Assembly: GCA_018398815.1 (NCBI GenBank)
Contig: CM031628.1
Location: forward strand, 10,626,598-10,690,597
DNA: 64,000 bases
Source of the DNA: Conus ventricosus
Lineage: Eukaryota > Mollusca > Gastropoda > Neogastropoda > Conidae
Reading direction: 5' to 3'
This document shows, piece by piece, positions 34,884 to 48,068 of this stretch. Each line of letters starts with the position of its first letter. Positions within the stretch are counted from its first letter, which is position 1. The position numbers and the translations under genes were made by a program. The notes beneath the pieces were generated by a model. It was not told the origin of the DNA and did not search any database. It saw only the letters and a list, made by a program, of their open reading frames with translations.

Positions 34884-35254
34884 CAATCTTCCATTCCCCG
34901 GAAAGTGTCTGATACTACGTGGAACTGTTCCGCACCATGCTGGACTGACTTTCAACCTCATCTCTCCTGCAATCTGATCGTTGAATGCGACTCGGCTCAA
35001 GATGAAAACCAGTGTCACCATGAACTGTGTGACCATGGCAGATTTCTTGTGGAGGGTCGCTGTTATCTACTGGCCCAGCCAGCGAAGCCACTGACCTACT
35101 TCGAGGCTCAAACAACGTGTGGCAAGGAAGGTGGCTATCTGGCCAGTTTTAATTCCAACAAGGAAATGGCGGCCGTCAAACACGTGGTATGGGCACGCAA
35201 CCGAGCTCGTGATGTATATGTGGGTCTGACCAATTCCGGAAGTGAGGATTTCAA
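34884..35254 (+). CDS. Host exon: LDLa-like module plus first half of a C-type lectin domain
   Basis: Acceptor CTACACAG ends at 34883 and donor CAA/GTAAGG follows 35254. The frame is open throughout, 123 codons. An LDLa-like module (TWNCSAPCWTDFQPHLSC, CNLIVECDSAQDENQC) comes first, then CHHELCDHGRFLVEGRCY opens a CTLD with TYFEAQTTCGKEGGYLASF and VYVGLTNSGSEDF. The CTLD is cut at the usual intron position after GLT. Unlike most segments here, this exon is intact with both splice sites, so the gene may be functional. Ligand unknown. The next CTLD portion (WxDG region) was not found before 46330. Confidence 0.8.
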
Positions 35255-35353
35255 GTAAGGTCTGGGTTAATTTTTTTGTTGTACATGTTGTTGTTGTTGT
35301 TGTTGATTTTGCTGTTGTGGTGTGTGTGTGTGTGCGTGTGTGTGTGTGTGTGG

Positions 35354-35385
<32 letters not shown>

Positions 35386-35922
35386 GAATTCAAAATTGTT
35401 GGTAATGACGTAACAAAGCAGTAGCTGTTGCTTAGTTAAAACAGTATAATGGCAATTTGATGATGATTTGTTCGAAAAATACAGATGATTTTTTTTCTAA
35501 ATTATGAAAAGAAATGTCAAAACAAATCAAGAGAACATACCATCTCCCTTAGCCTGCTTTACATCTTAACAACAAATCTTATCGACTTTTTAAGAAAGGG
35601 GCCAAATAATTTGCAGATACGTTCGATTCAATGATAAGAATTGAATTCAGCATTTATCTCAGGCTGAACAAATCCGAAGAAAGCAGTTTGAAGATTAATA
35701 CTAAACTTTTAGCAGCTCAGCATAGACAGTATCACTCATATATAAACACAAACTTAACAAAGCAAGAACTCATTTAATCGTATGGAACTAGGTAAGAAAT
35801 CCACGGGTTCAGATCCTGGTTTGCTGTAACATAATCACACATTTCCAGATGGTCTGTTGTCAAATGTCTTCATGTCTTCGATGGCTGGTGGAGCTCGCCA
35901 TGTTTTGAAGTCATATGTGTTT
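35255..35922. other. Intronic DNA with a short GT repeat
   Basis: (TTG)n and (GT)n at about 35280-35382; nothing else was recognised. Confidence 0.6.
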
Positions 35923-37665
35923 TTATTTCTCTCTCTTGGCATTAGGGTTTAAAAAGAAAAATGCTTTCCATCTCATGTTTTTGATAAACCTTTCTGTCTG
36001 TTCTATCATTCTTTTCATATAGCATTGAGGTTTGGCGAAAGGTATGTTTTTAGTAGATTGTTTAAAATTGATTTTGTCCATTTTAAAATCTGTTGGTTTA
36101 AAGTGCTCAACGTGAGGAGCAATTAAGACAATGGTAGTAAATACCAGCAGATATTTAAAAAAAATGCTCAACTGGACTGGGAGCAACATTTGTTAAAAGG
36201 TAAGGTTTTAAAACTATCTACAGCGCTGTTTCATGCAATGCAACCATCAGGATGTGGTGGGTCTGTGCTGCCGGTGTTTTATAACTGCTTGTGTTGTCAT
36301 CACGTGCTGTCTGTGTTTTTCGTGTGTTTCTGGTTCTTGTTCACTGATAGAATTTCCACTTGTGCCTGCAGTTGTTAACCATTTCTATCCTAGTATTTAA
36401 AGTTGCCAGTTGTGGTTTGCATAGTATTATGTACTTTCTGTTGAGCATAGGTTACATCTTTTTGAAATGTTGTTGTATGGTGCTGCTCTTTCTATGATTT
36501 TCCAGGATATATTGTAGTCTATCTTTTTCTCTTTGAGCTTCCAGATGTATTTACTCAATTCTGTTTGGTTTTTGTATCTTTCTTTGTTAAATGACTGTTT
36601 GTGGTTTGCATATCTAGTTTTAAATTGGTTTTCAGTGATACCTATATATGTTTCTTCTGCGTTCTCTGATGTTACAGTGGCTTGGTACACAATGCTGTTG
36701 TAGAGGCATTTGTTGCTCAGAGGGCACTGTTCTTTCTTGATACAGTTGCAGGATTTCCTTTCATCACCCTCGTTTTTCTCTGTACTGCTTTTCATTTTGT
36801 TGGTTGAATCAATGATGTTTTTAAGGTTGGCATACATGAGTATGATAATTTGATGCTGTTTTTGTGAATATCTTGGATAATTTGTGCTCTTTTGGGAATG
36901 ATGATGTTAGGATTTTAAAGAATTCTTTCCCTATATTTGTTTTCACTCTTCCGTCATATGGGGGGTTGTACCATATGATCTTTCTTTTCCTGTTCTTCTT
37001 GTGTCTGCTCATGTCATTATCTGGGTCATATTGTAGTTTGTAGTTGTAGCCACTTTTGTGTAACGCTTCTTGGTATTCAGCTAGCAGCGTTATTGAATGC
37101 TGTTTCGTTGCATGACAGGTTAGATAATCTCTTATTTATGCCTCTGGGTATTGTTTTTAGTATGGAAGGTGGATGGTTACTTTTGATATTTACATAGACA
37201 GGTGTATCATTTGGTTTTTTGTATGGTTTATATATGTGCTGGTTGAGGTCAAACGTTATATCTAGATAGTTCACTATCTTTTTATTTGCTTCTATAGTGA
37301 TTTTTAGATTTTGGTTTTGGAAGATTTTACACAGTTCTTTTTTCTTATTTTCAATGTTTCTAGGGTTGTCGTTCAGCGCAGCGAGGCCGTCATCCCTGTA
37401 CAGTCCGACTTGTTTTCCAAGTTTTTTTTGAATGTTAGATAGTATGAATAGTCCGACAAGTTCGCAAGTTTCGGCACCATCATACGATCCCATTGTGACA
37501 TCAAAAGTTGAATTCTTGTTTGCGCTCTTGGTCCAGATTTCATTTTTGCTGTGTAGTAGAGTTTTCTTTGTATGGAAAATGATTTCCATTTCTGACCCTG
37601 ATATTTCAGTGTATTTGCTGGCAAATTTTATAGCTTTGGTGAGTAGATCTTCATCTATATATATA
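35923..37665 (-). mobile_element. Penelope-like element (PLE) with GIY-YIG endonuclease, partial tandem
   Basis: Minus strand, from 37665 down: the RT is entered in its middle (STFDVTMGSYDGAETCEL; catalytic box GLYRDDGLA; ITIEANKKIVNYLDITFDL; NHPPSILKTIPRGIN). Next comes IIWYNPPYDGRVKTNIG and a Cys-rich linker (CNCIKKEQCPLSNKC), then the GIY-YIG nuclease (YQATV ... YIGITENQFKTRYANH). A non-coding stretch with a hammerhead motif follows (36216-36253). Then the N-terminus of a further copy appears (STKNIPFAKPQ, MRWKAFFFLNPNA), broken off at 35923. A following copy that begins at the N-terminus is the usual tandem arrangement of PLEs. Two RT/GIY-YIG frames are long and clean (170 and 136 codons). 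Confidence 0.92.
36216..36253 (-). ncRNA. Hammerhead-like motif in the PLE terminal repeat, stem II weak
   Basis: Read on the minus strand: stem I ATC/GAT (3 bp), core CTGATGG (A9 changed to G), an 11-base stretch where stem II should be with no good pairing, GAAA, stem III ACAG/CTGT (palindromic ACAGCGCTGT), cleavage A. It lies between the GIY-YIG end and the next N-terminus, where PLE ribozymes are known to sit. Probably decayed. Confidence 0.65.
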
Positions 37666-37698
37666 TATAAACGCTGAACTCCATGAACTCACACATCC

Positions 37699-37729
<31 letters not shown>

Positions 37730-37734
37730 TAAAC

Positions 37735-38300
37735 AAAGCTTGCTCTTATGTCTTGGATTGAAGAAATAGGGGGAGATAAGCATTCATTGCAGTGGTAGAT
37801 AATTCTGCTAACTAACAGCATATGCTTGAGTGGGTGAATGGGGAATAAATGCTTCTCAAATGAGCCTTCAGCAAGCTTATAGTCTCCAAAGGGGAAACAA
37901 TCTCCAATGGGGAGAAAGCTCACTAACATATAACTCCTGGTCAGATACCGTGTGTTTCGAAACCTGATTGTTTCTCCTCAGTGACCGCGGAAAGTGGTAA
38001 CTTGACTCCTCTGCCTTTTCGGTTTTAGGAAGAATGCTATCCCAGAAAAAGGCTATGGCAATGTCGTAGTATGTTTGTTGAGTTTTCAAAAAACCAACCA
38101 AAGGTGCACATAAGAAGCAAAAGAAAATCATGAAAGAGCAAAACAAGCTACATTTTCTTGTGAAAAGTAGAAAATAAAAAAAAGATAACCTCTTAAGACA
38201 CAATGCTGAGGGCCATTCTTGGAATGACTCCGCAAGGGACTTTAAAATTTCAATAAAACAATAAATTCCAAGGATAAGTACCGACACCATTCCACTTTGC
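37735..38300 (-). repeat. Family A ribozyme repeat, single minus-strand copy
   Basis: Begins AAACAAAGCTTGCTCTTATG on the plus strand right after a (TA)n tract and runs to GATAAGTACCG near 38280, one unit of about 560 bp. Similar to 16455-17085 but more diverged. The ribozyme is at 37939-37986. Confidence 0.85.
37939..37986 (-). ncRNA. Hammerhead ribozyme, family A, diverged copy with conserved stems
   Basis: Minus strand: stem I GGTCA/TGACC (5 bp), core CTGAGGA, stem II GAAAC/GTTTC, GAAA, cleavage C. The stem II loop has changed to AATCAG and stem III is mismatched (ACA against TAT-type pairing). Helices I and II and the core are kept while the loop has drifted. Confidence 0.8.
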
Positions 38301-38344
38301 ACTCATCATGTGTTTGGGAGGTTAGGAATCTACTCTGAGTTTTG

Positions 38345-38597
38345 CTGGGGAAAGTTCTCTGCTGCTGCTACTACTACTACTATTACACTACGACAAATTT
38401 TACTATGACTACTAACAACCACTACTGCTGCTGCTGCTGCTACTACACTACTACTACTACTACTCCTCCTGCTGCTGCTGCTGCTACTACACTACGCTAC
38501 TAAATTTCGACTACGACTACTACTACTTCTGCTGCTGCTGCTGCTGCTGCTACAACTATCACTACTACTGCTACATCTACTGCTGCTAAATAATAAA

Positions 38598-38644
<47 letters not shown>
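38345..38644. repeat. CTG/CTA trinucleotide and (AAT)n region
   Basis: CTA, CTG and GCT triplets to about 38585, then (AAT)n forming the SINE tail. Confidence 0.85.
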
Positions 38645-38651
<7 letters not shown>

Positions 38652-39178
38652 ATACTTATATAACGTCTATTCTCGCTAGAGGCCAAGCACTAAGCGCTTT
38701 ACAATCAACACTCGGTTTACACAACGGGTTGCCTACCTGGTAGTGCCGACTGAAGAGCTGCCCCGCTGGGGCTTCATTCATCGTTTCCCGTGTCATCCAT
38801 CAGTATCGTTCAATATCGATCACTCATTTTCCTTACTTCCTTCATTCTTTTCCCTTTTCTCACGCAGGGTGCATGCTATGTGTAACGTGTCAACCATAAA
38901 ACCCAAAGGCCAAACTGGCCTACTCTTCCGAAAGTTGGTGATGGATTTTACGTGTGTGCAAGATGTTATGCATTTTTTCACACACGGAAACCCCGTTTTT
39001 AGTCTCATTCGAAGACTGTATGGGAAATGGAGTCAGAACCAATGTTAACTCCGAGGGAAAAATCCCCCTGTACCGAAACGCCCCGGTGGAGGTTCGAACC
39101 CGCAACCCAGGATCACCAAGATTACGAGTCAGGCGCTCTACCAACTGAGCTATTCCGGCCGAGCTATTCTGGCTAGTG
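38645..39178 (-). mobile_element. tRNA-derived SINE, inverted counterpart of 14447-14985
   Basis: Reverse complement of the SINE at 14447, with the same head (GGTTCGAACC B box, GTTGGTAGAGC A box), the same body and tail, and the same partial duplication of the first head bases. It belongs to the right arm of the inverted duplication, so the pair is one insertion seen twice rather than two insertions. Confidence 0.85.
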
Positions 39179-40043
39179 GTGCTTCTGCTATTGTTGTTGC
39201 TGCTTCATATTCTCACTCAGTACTTAAGCATTGCTGCTACTGTAATTGTTGCTGCTGCCATTGCTACTGCAGTTGCCATCTCTGCCGAAACTACTTTTCA
39301 TCACTGCTGCTGCTGCAACCATATACATTCACACCCACATACATGCGCGCACATGTATAAGCACATAAATGCACACACAAGCGCGCGCTCGAGTACACAG
39401 AGTTTGCATGCACATGCTTATAAATGTGTTGCAGGTACGGAAGTCTTTTGCAGTGGGATGATCGGACGATTGCATATTTTATGCCCATATCTTCATCAAT
39501 TCGTAAGTTTTTGTTGTCGTTAGTATCGTTATATTCCTGACATCACTGTGTGACAATAAATGTGAAACTGATCAAACATGATCGGATCACCAAGTCAGAC
39601 TGGTCTTTATGGTCCCAAACACTCATTCAAAATTTGATGCACATTCACATACTTAAGCCACAATATTCATAATCCGTTGCACTGCAAGCCGTTCCGCTGC
39701 AAGCCGTTCCACTGCAAGCCGTTCCACTGCAAGCCGTTCCACAAATTATATGGAGGTTAAAGGTCCCACACACGTGACACCCACTTCTCAGAATACTGGG
39801 ATATGCCACGCCTCGTTAACACAGTCAATGAATATTTAAGTCACAATCGTTTTTATCATCCTACACACAACATCAACCATGTCAAACATATGGGCCACTG
39901 GTGATCGCAGGGACAACGTCAAAATGCGAGGCATGAATTGTATCTCATTGCTACCCAGGGGATCCTCTTCCCATTTGGCATCAACACCCACAGATAACGC
40001 GTCAGCCGGTTCTTGCAGAGTGCACGCACGCACACGCTTGCGT

Positions 40044-40121
<78 letters not shown>

Positions 40122-41434
40122 GCGCACGCACACGCACGCACACACAGGGAGAGGGAGAGACAGAGAATATTTAGTGCAGCGTTATCTGTGTTGTCTGTTG
40201 TCTGTAGTAATCCAAAGTGAAGAAAAGAAAGATAATGTGTTGGTCTCAGTGGAAGTCAGTGAAGATGATGAGAAAAACTATTAAACAAGATAAAATGGAT
40301 AGAGAGATGGTATGGGAGGAAGGGCGGTGACTAGGAGTGGGGGAGACGATACTAAAAAAATCTTTTGTATAAATAGATAACACGTAATATTGTGAAGCTT
40401 TATTCTCTTTCTCCGCCGTGTTGTTGTTGTTCTCTACCTTTCCATATTTCTTCTTTTCGGGTTTTTGTCCCGCTTATACCTCTTTCATAACGTGAATCTA
40501 GTATTTGATCACGACCCCACATCTCTAGCCTCCTCGCCAGCGCCCTCGTCCCCCCAAAACCTTCTTTGAATAGTAGTTTACTTTTGAAGCTTCAGGCCTT
40601 CAGAGGAGCTAAAAGTTGACTGCCTATTTGCATAAACTTCGACTGATATGATTTCTTAAAAGTTGCTTCTTTGTGTGCAGTCTGTGGAAAAATGTAGGAC
40701 GGACATTTGGAATTCAAATTTCAGTGGACATGTGGGAGTTGTGGTCTGGGAAAACTTTGGAAATTGACCTTGTATGTATCCTCTTCGTTTGCTTCCTTTT
40801 CTCTTCTTTAACTTCTTCCTTTTCTCCTCTTCCTTTTGCCTACACTTTTTTCTTCTTTCTCTTCTTTTTTCTTCACCTTCTCTACCTTCCTCTTGTTCCC
40901 CTTCTTCTTGCCTTTTCAATTTTCTGTTGTTGCTGCTGCTGTTGTTTTGTTGTTGTTTTTGTCTTCTTCCTCCGTATTGTTACAGTTTAAAAAAGAGATA
41001 AGAGAGGAGGAACTTTCGCGAAGGACGGCATGGCAATAATGACAAGTTGCAAACCTTCTTTCACTTACCGCTTTTAGATCTCCGTATTTTCGGTCAGTGT
41101 AAGTTTATGCTGTCGCTGATTTATTTAAAGCATTTGGAAAATGAACGTATACATAATTGTTCAGTTTTGTTTTCGGATCGATCAATAATGCGATTGGAAT
41201 ATTCAAGATTATGTTAGAATGTTTTACCAGTTCTCCGTAGGTTGCTAGTGCATTGTTCCGACAGTAGGGTTAACTCCCTTGACCACCTTTCGTGGAAGAG
41301 TCGAACTACGCTCGCCGGGGCAGACGACAACAAGAGATTCGCCAAGGCCTGACGTCTTCGACACAGCAACTGAACGAAGTCATTGTGAATATTAGACGCT
41401 AACTGATACCATAACATGGTGGCAGCAGAAAGTT

Positions 41435-41504
<70 letters not shown>

Positions 41505-41544
41505 CCCCCCCCCCCCCCCCCCCCCCCACACACACACACATGAT
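39179..41544. other. Right-arm non-coding DNA: microsatellites and pyrimidine-rich tract
   Basis: Inverted counterpart of 12171-14446. Four copies of GCAAGCCGTTCC at about 39687-39740, (CA)n at 40046-40145, a CTT-rich pyrimidine tract at 40780-40990, and (CA)n plus a C-run of about 25 at 41437-41527. TGGTGGCAGCAG at about 41415 could be a primer-binding region next to a 5' LTR, but this is unproven. Confidence 0.65.
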
Positions 41545-44500
41545 ACCAGAAATGTATTGGACTGAGGAAAATTTAGCCGAGGCGCTAGATATTTTCAAAC
41601 AAACCGTGACGTAGTATCTAGCAGACGAAGAAATCACAACCTGAAAAACAAGCATTGAAAATTCTACAAGGACTTGGTGCGGAAGGCATCAAATGCTTGC
41701 AAGCTTCAAGCCTAACCGAAGAAGACAAACACGATCCAAACAAAATTTGGGAGTTTTTAGATTCACAGTTGAAAGTGAACGTGAATTTCAGAGTTCATTG
41801 ACTTCAACTAATGAAGATGAGGCAAAGAGAAAATGAAACACTGGACGATTTCTGCACCTGAGCCAGAACAATAGCCAACAAGTGCCAGTTTGACGAACAA
41901 GAACTTGAAGAGAGAATGATAAAACTGATAATTACTTCTATCCCTATTGAAGTTTTTCCAAGAGAATTGTTGATCAAAGAAAAGGGTTTCAAACTTTCTG
42001 ATGCCGTGAAAGAAGGCCGTAGACATGAAGCTATCATAGAAGCAATACAGCACCTACAGCAGTGAATGCACCAACGAACCAGGAAATCGAGAACATCAAA
42101 CGTTCCTGCAGCAACTGTGGCCTGAACCATCTCCCTCGCAAGTGCCCTGCGTTTGGAGGTATTTGTGGTGCCTGTGGAAGGAAAACCACTGGAAAAATGC
42201 TGTCGCAGCACTGTGTTTGGAATAAACAAACCCAAAGCAAGACCTCAACGAAGAAAGCAACACCAACCGACAAGACAGTTTGTACATGACATTGAAGACA
42301 ACGATCCTGAAGAAGACACTGACGGCATTCACTTCCAGTGCATCCACATATGAAGTCAGACATTGTGGCATGAAGTGTACACCAATCTTAATGTGAACAT
42401 TCCAAACAAGAAAGGCGTTCACAAACTGAAACTGAAAGTGGACACAGGAGCAGCTGGAAACACCCTACCAATTCGTACAGTCAAACAGACGTATGGGAAC
42501 AAATTCAGTTCAATGTTCCAGAAAACGCACAATGTAGCCTGACATACAATGGGAAAGCAATACCATGTATCGGGAGCATCCAGATCCAAATCCGACACAA
42601 GGGAGAACTCCAGATTGCAAAATTCTACGTTGTCGATATCCAGAACCAGCAATAGTAGGACTACCTACGGCTGAACGACTCAAATTGGTCACCATCAACT
42701 GCTGTGCTGTCCAAAAAAGCACACCCTTCAACGAATAACAAACATCAAAGAACTGCAGCAAGCTTATCCAAACCAGTTTGACAGAATTGGGAACTTCAAA
42801 AAGATAGCAACACTCCATGTGAAAAAAGATGCAAAACCCTTCATAGACCCACCAAGGAAATGTCCAATTCATATGAAGGAAAAACTCAGAAAAGAACTTG
42901 AGAAGATGGAAGACGATGGAGTCATAAGACCAATAACCAAGCATACAGACTAGTGCTCCAGCCTTGCATTCTTCATCAAGAAAGATGGGTCTCTCAGAGT
43001 TTGCACTGACCCAAAGAAACTCAATGAATCCCTCAAGAGATGCCCACACAAAATTCCAACTACGGAGGAACTGAACTCTGAATTTGCAGGATCCTATGTA
43101 TTCAGCAAACTGGACGCCAAAGCTGGTTACTGGTCTGTCCATCTAGATCAAGAGAGTCAGCTCCTCGCGACATTCCGAACATCATTTGGAAGATACCGTT
43201 GGAGAAGACTACCTTTTGGACTCAACGTATCCCAGGACATCTTCCGAGCCAGAATGGATGAAATTCTGGAAGGACTACCCGAGTCATTGGAATCCATGAC
43301 GACATCTGCATACATGGCAAAAATGCAGAAGAACATGACCATAACCTGAAGACATTGATGGAACGTGCAGAAGCAAACGGACTGATTTTCAACTCTAAGA
43401 AATGTGACATCTGGTCAAGATATCCACCTGGCACTCCTCAGCTTGCGTGCAACTCCAGTTAATCACCAACTTCCGTCACCTGCTGCGATGTTAAAGAACA
43501 GAACGATCACCACTCTGTTGCCTTCAAGGAAAGAACCAGCACCACAGGAACAAACAGTCCAACTGGCCAAGCAAAATGAAAAGATGACTGAAAATTACAA
43601 TCATCACGCGGGCAACAAACTACCCCCCATCCACCAAGGACAAGCAGTGTGGATCACATATCAGTACACTCAATAAACTGCCCCCATCCACCAAGGACAA
43701 GTGGTGTGGATCACAGATCAGTACACTCAACAAACTACCCCCCTCCACCAAGGACAAGCGGTGTGGATCACAGATCAGTACACCCAACAAACTACCCCCA
43801 TCCACCAAGAACAAGCAGTGTGGATCACAGATCAGTACACTCAACAAACTGCCCCCCATCCACCAAGGACAAGCGGTGTAGATCACAGATTAGTACACTC
43901 AACAAACTGCCCCCCATCCACCAAGGACAAGCAATGTGGATCACAGATCAGTACACTCGACAAACTACCCCCCATCCACCACGGACAAGCAGTGTGGATC
44001 ACAGATCAGTACACCCAACAAACTACCCCCCATCCACCACGGACAAGCAGTGTGGATCACAGATCAGTACACCCAACAAACTACCCCCCATCCACCAAGG
44101 ACAAGCAGTGTGGATCACAGATCAGTACACCCAACAAACTACCCCCCATCCACCAAGGACAAGCAGTGTGGATCACAGATCAGTACACCCAACAAACTAC
44201 CCCCCATCCACCACAGACAAGCAGTGTGGATCACAGATCAGTACACCCAACAAACTACCCCCCATCCACCAAGGACAAGCAGTGTGGATCACAGATCAGT
44301 ACACCCAACAAACTACCCCCCATCCACCAAGGACAAGCAGTGTGGATCACAGATCAGTACACCCAACAAACTACCCCCCATCCACCAAGGACAAGCGGTG
44401 TGGATCACAGATCAGTACACCCAACAAACTACCCCCCATCCACCAAGGACAAGCGGTGTGGATCACAGATCAGTATACCCAACAAACTACCCCCCATCCA

Positions 44501-45235
44501 CCAAGGACAATCGTGTGGATCACAGATCAGTACACCCAACATACTACTCCCCATCCACCAAGGACAAGCAGTGTGGATCACAGAATCAGTACACCCAACA
44601 AACTACCTCCCATCCACCAAAGACAAGCAGTGTGGATAACAGATCAGTACACCCAACAAAGTACCCCCATCTACCAAGGACAAGCAGTGTGGATAACAGA
44701 TCAGTACACCCAACAAAGTACCCCCCATCCACCAAGGACAAGCAGTGTGGATAACAGATCAGTACACCCAACAAAGTACACCCCATCCACCAAGGACAAG
44801 CGGTGTGGACCACAGATCAGTACACCCAACAAACTACCCCCCATCCACCAAGGACAAGCGGTGTGGATCACAGATCAGTACACCCAACAAACTACCCCCC
44901 ATCCACCAAGGACAAGCAGTGTGGATCACAGATCAGTACACCCAACAAAATAACCCCCCCCCCCCATCCACCAAGGACAAGCGGTGTGGATCACAGATCA
45001 GTACACCCAACAAAACTACCCCCCATCCACCAAAGACAAGCAGTGTGGATCACAGATCAGTACACCCAACAAACTACCCCCCCCCCCCCCCCCATCCACC
45101 AAGGACAAGCAGTGTGGATCACAGATCAGTACACCCAACAATGGAAACCAGCCACAGTGGTCCAAGTCTGTGAAGAACCCAATTCCTTCAGAGTAATGAC
45201 AAGCGCAGAAACAGGCGGGATATCTGAATAAGATG
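41545..45235 (+). mobile_element. Gypsy/Ty3 remnant, right copy with RNase H deletion
   Basis: The same element as 5481-12170, on the plus strand: gag with the PIEVFPREL region, CCHC knuckles (about 42105-42180), VDTGA protease (about 42440), RT to about 43410. At 43410 the sequence jumps from the AAGAAATGTGACATC end of RT into the integrase C-terminus (GGTCAAGATATCCACC), skipping about 0.78 kb that the left copy has (9545-10328). The minisatellite follows, then WKPATVVQVCEEPNSF closes integrase. RT has an added stop near 42953. Integrase core is missing in this copy as well. Confidence 0.9.
43616..45142 (+). repeat. 57-58-bp minisatellite, right copy, about 26 units
   Basis: The same unit as the left array, read on the plus strand, with far fewer copies. 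It keeps its original end: the last unit continues into WKPATVV, the expected integrase sequence. Variants such as GATAACAGATCAG (44630-44760) are specific to this arm. Confidence 0.95.
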
Positions 45236-46329
<1,094 letters not shown>

Positions 46330-46811
46330 ATGAAAGACGTCAAAAGTATGATATCCCTCAGTGTGGAGCAGTCATTCACAACAGTGAAGAATTTGTGCAC
46401 ATGTCGAATACATGTAGTCAAAAGAAGCACTACTTCTACCTTTGTGAATTTGACAGCCGCTCTGGTTCCAACCGACCTGACACAGGACAGCAACAGCATC
46501 AAGCCCCAATCAATTTGGCCAACATCTCTTCCTCCATTTCCACCTTCCCTTTCCCGTCTATTCAGTGTCCGCGCAATCACTGGATACCGGAATTTTTGGC
46601 ATGTGACTTGCAAAGTCATTGCTGGGCTGACACTGACGTCAATTTTCAGTCATTATATGATGACATTACTGCTATGACGACATCATGGTGTGCGGCAAAC
46701 AAAACGTCAGAATCTCAATATTTTCTTTGTGCCAGTAACAATGAACGCTTGCCTTTCACTCTAGTTTGTGACTATCGTGCGGACTGTTTTGATGGAAGTG
46801 ACGAAGACTTT
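46330..46811 (+). CDS. Host exon: end of a C-type lectin domain plus two LDLa-like modules (cut by gap)
   Basis: Acceptor TTTCATCAG ends at 46329. The frame (DERRQKYDIPQCGAV) finishes a CTLD with FYLCE, crosses a Gln/Ser-rich linker and gives a diverged LDLa (NHWIPEFLACDLQSHC) and a canonical LDLa whose calcium site (CDYRADCFDGSDEDF) runs into the 100-N gap at 46812. It is intact as far as it can be read. This is the correctly oriented copy of the exon at 3803-4327, which shows the missing end (another Cys-rich stretch and a GTAAGG donor). Confidence 0.8.
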
Positions 46812-46911
46812 NNNNNNNNNNNNNNNNNNNNNNNNNNNNNNNNNNNNNNNNNNNNNNNNNNNNNNNNNNNNNNNNNNNNNNNNNNNNNNNNNNNNNNNNN
46901 NNNNNNNNNNN
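46812..46911. other. Assembly gap (100 N)
   Basis: A 100-N placeholder of unknown true size inside the LDLa exon. The inverted contig at 1132-3803 may contain the missing sequence. Confidence 0.99.
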
Positions 46912-47199
46912 AGTATTGATGTACCTGCGAAAAAATCTAAACTTCAATTTTTTCCCTTTAGAGATGAAGTGCAAATTGACAAAAATTTGATTCTGGGACA
47001 TAAACATCCCTAGATTCATTAAGTCTATAACTATCTGTGGTCTTATGGCCTTCATCAGAAGATTGTTCATGAATTTTGCTTCAGAAAGATAACCTCCGGG
47101 TATTTTTATGAGGTTTTTTTTTTCTAAAATGTTGAAACCTTTTTGTTTCAGAGAATTAATCACAGTATGTTCATCGTATGTCATGTCATTTTGTTGCAT
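46912..47199 (-). pseudogene. Unidentified ORF fragment after the gap
   Basis: Minus strand, about 96 codons from 47199 into the gap: begins MQQNDMTYDEHTVINSLKQK and continues with IPGGYLSEAKFMNNLL and several Ile/Leu/Phe-rich segments. No stop is seen before the gap. I do not recognise it. If the left contig is placed in reverse here, its Polinton genes would also be on the minus strand, downstream of this ORF, so it may be another gene of the same element. It ends about 75 bases before the next host exon. Confidence 0.4.
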
Positions 47200-47273
47200 C
47201 CTATCTGTATCTGATTTATTCAGCTCTGTGCTTTCTTCTCATGTCTTGTTCTGTTATGTTTTTCCTACCCTAG

Positions 47274-47485
47274 GAAGGATTCGAGGTGGGAGACAAGTGC
47301 TATCTTCCAGTTTTGCAGAAAGGGATAGGACATCACAAGGCAAACAAACTGTGTGAGAGACGGGGAGCTCAGCTGGCCAGTCTGAAACCAGATGATAACG
47401 TGACGGCTATCCTTCAGCTTCTGTGGAAACGTCATCCTGTTACAGTCATGATTGGATTAACATCACCTACATTGCTGGTGCCATG
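47274..47485 (+). CDS. Host exon: first half of a second C-type lectin domain
   Basis: A pyrimidine-rich acceptor (TTTTTCCTACCCTAG) ends at 47273. The exon reads EGFEVGDKCYLPV, HHKANKLCERRGAQLASLKP and VTVMIGLTSP, the start of a CTLD up to the conserved GLT where the exon at 34884 also ends. The donor is uncertain (a weak GTGCCA near 47480 is one option) and the frame stops at 47490. A CTLD start after the LDLa exon supports an alternating LDLa-CTLD architecture. Confidence 0.75.
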
Positions 47486-47492
47486 GATGTAA

Positions 47493-47595
<103 letters not shown>

Positions 47596-47788
47596 GAATC
47601 ATTATCACCCATGCTCTGATGTGCTCTAAATGCTCAGGTGTTCGTTCCATTCCCCCTAAATACTTTATTTTGAGGGTTGGGGGAAGTGTTTGGTGGGTGG
47701 GAGACACTAACACAGACAGTTCTATTACCATATGCAAATAAATCCAGTTAGCAATGAGGGTGCAAATTAACATCAGTATAGATTGATA

Positions 47789-47790
<2 letters not shown>

Positions 47791-47847
<57 letters not shown>

Positions 47848-47851
47848 TATA

Positions 47852-47926
<75 letters not shown>

Positions 47927-48027
47927 ATATATACCAGTTTAAAATAGAATTTTAAAAAGGAAAAAATTGGTATGTCGCTCCCTACATGGTTGAGCACTTT
48001 TAGCGTTCTGAGTGGCTTAACTCTGAT

Positions 48028-48068
<41 letters not shown>

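Noticed and set aside
41410..41425. Gypsy primer-binding site and 5' LTR end at TGGTGGCAGCAG
   Set aside because: No matching tRNA 3' end could be named and no second LTR copy was found, so it is mentioned only as a possibility.
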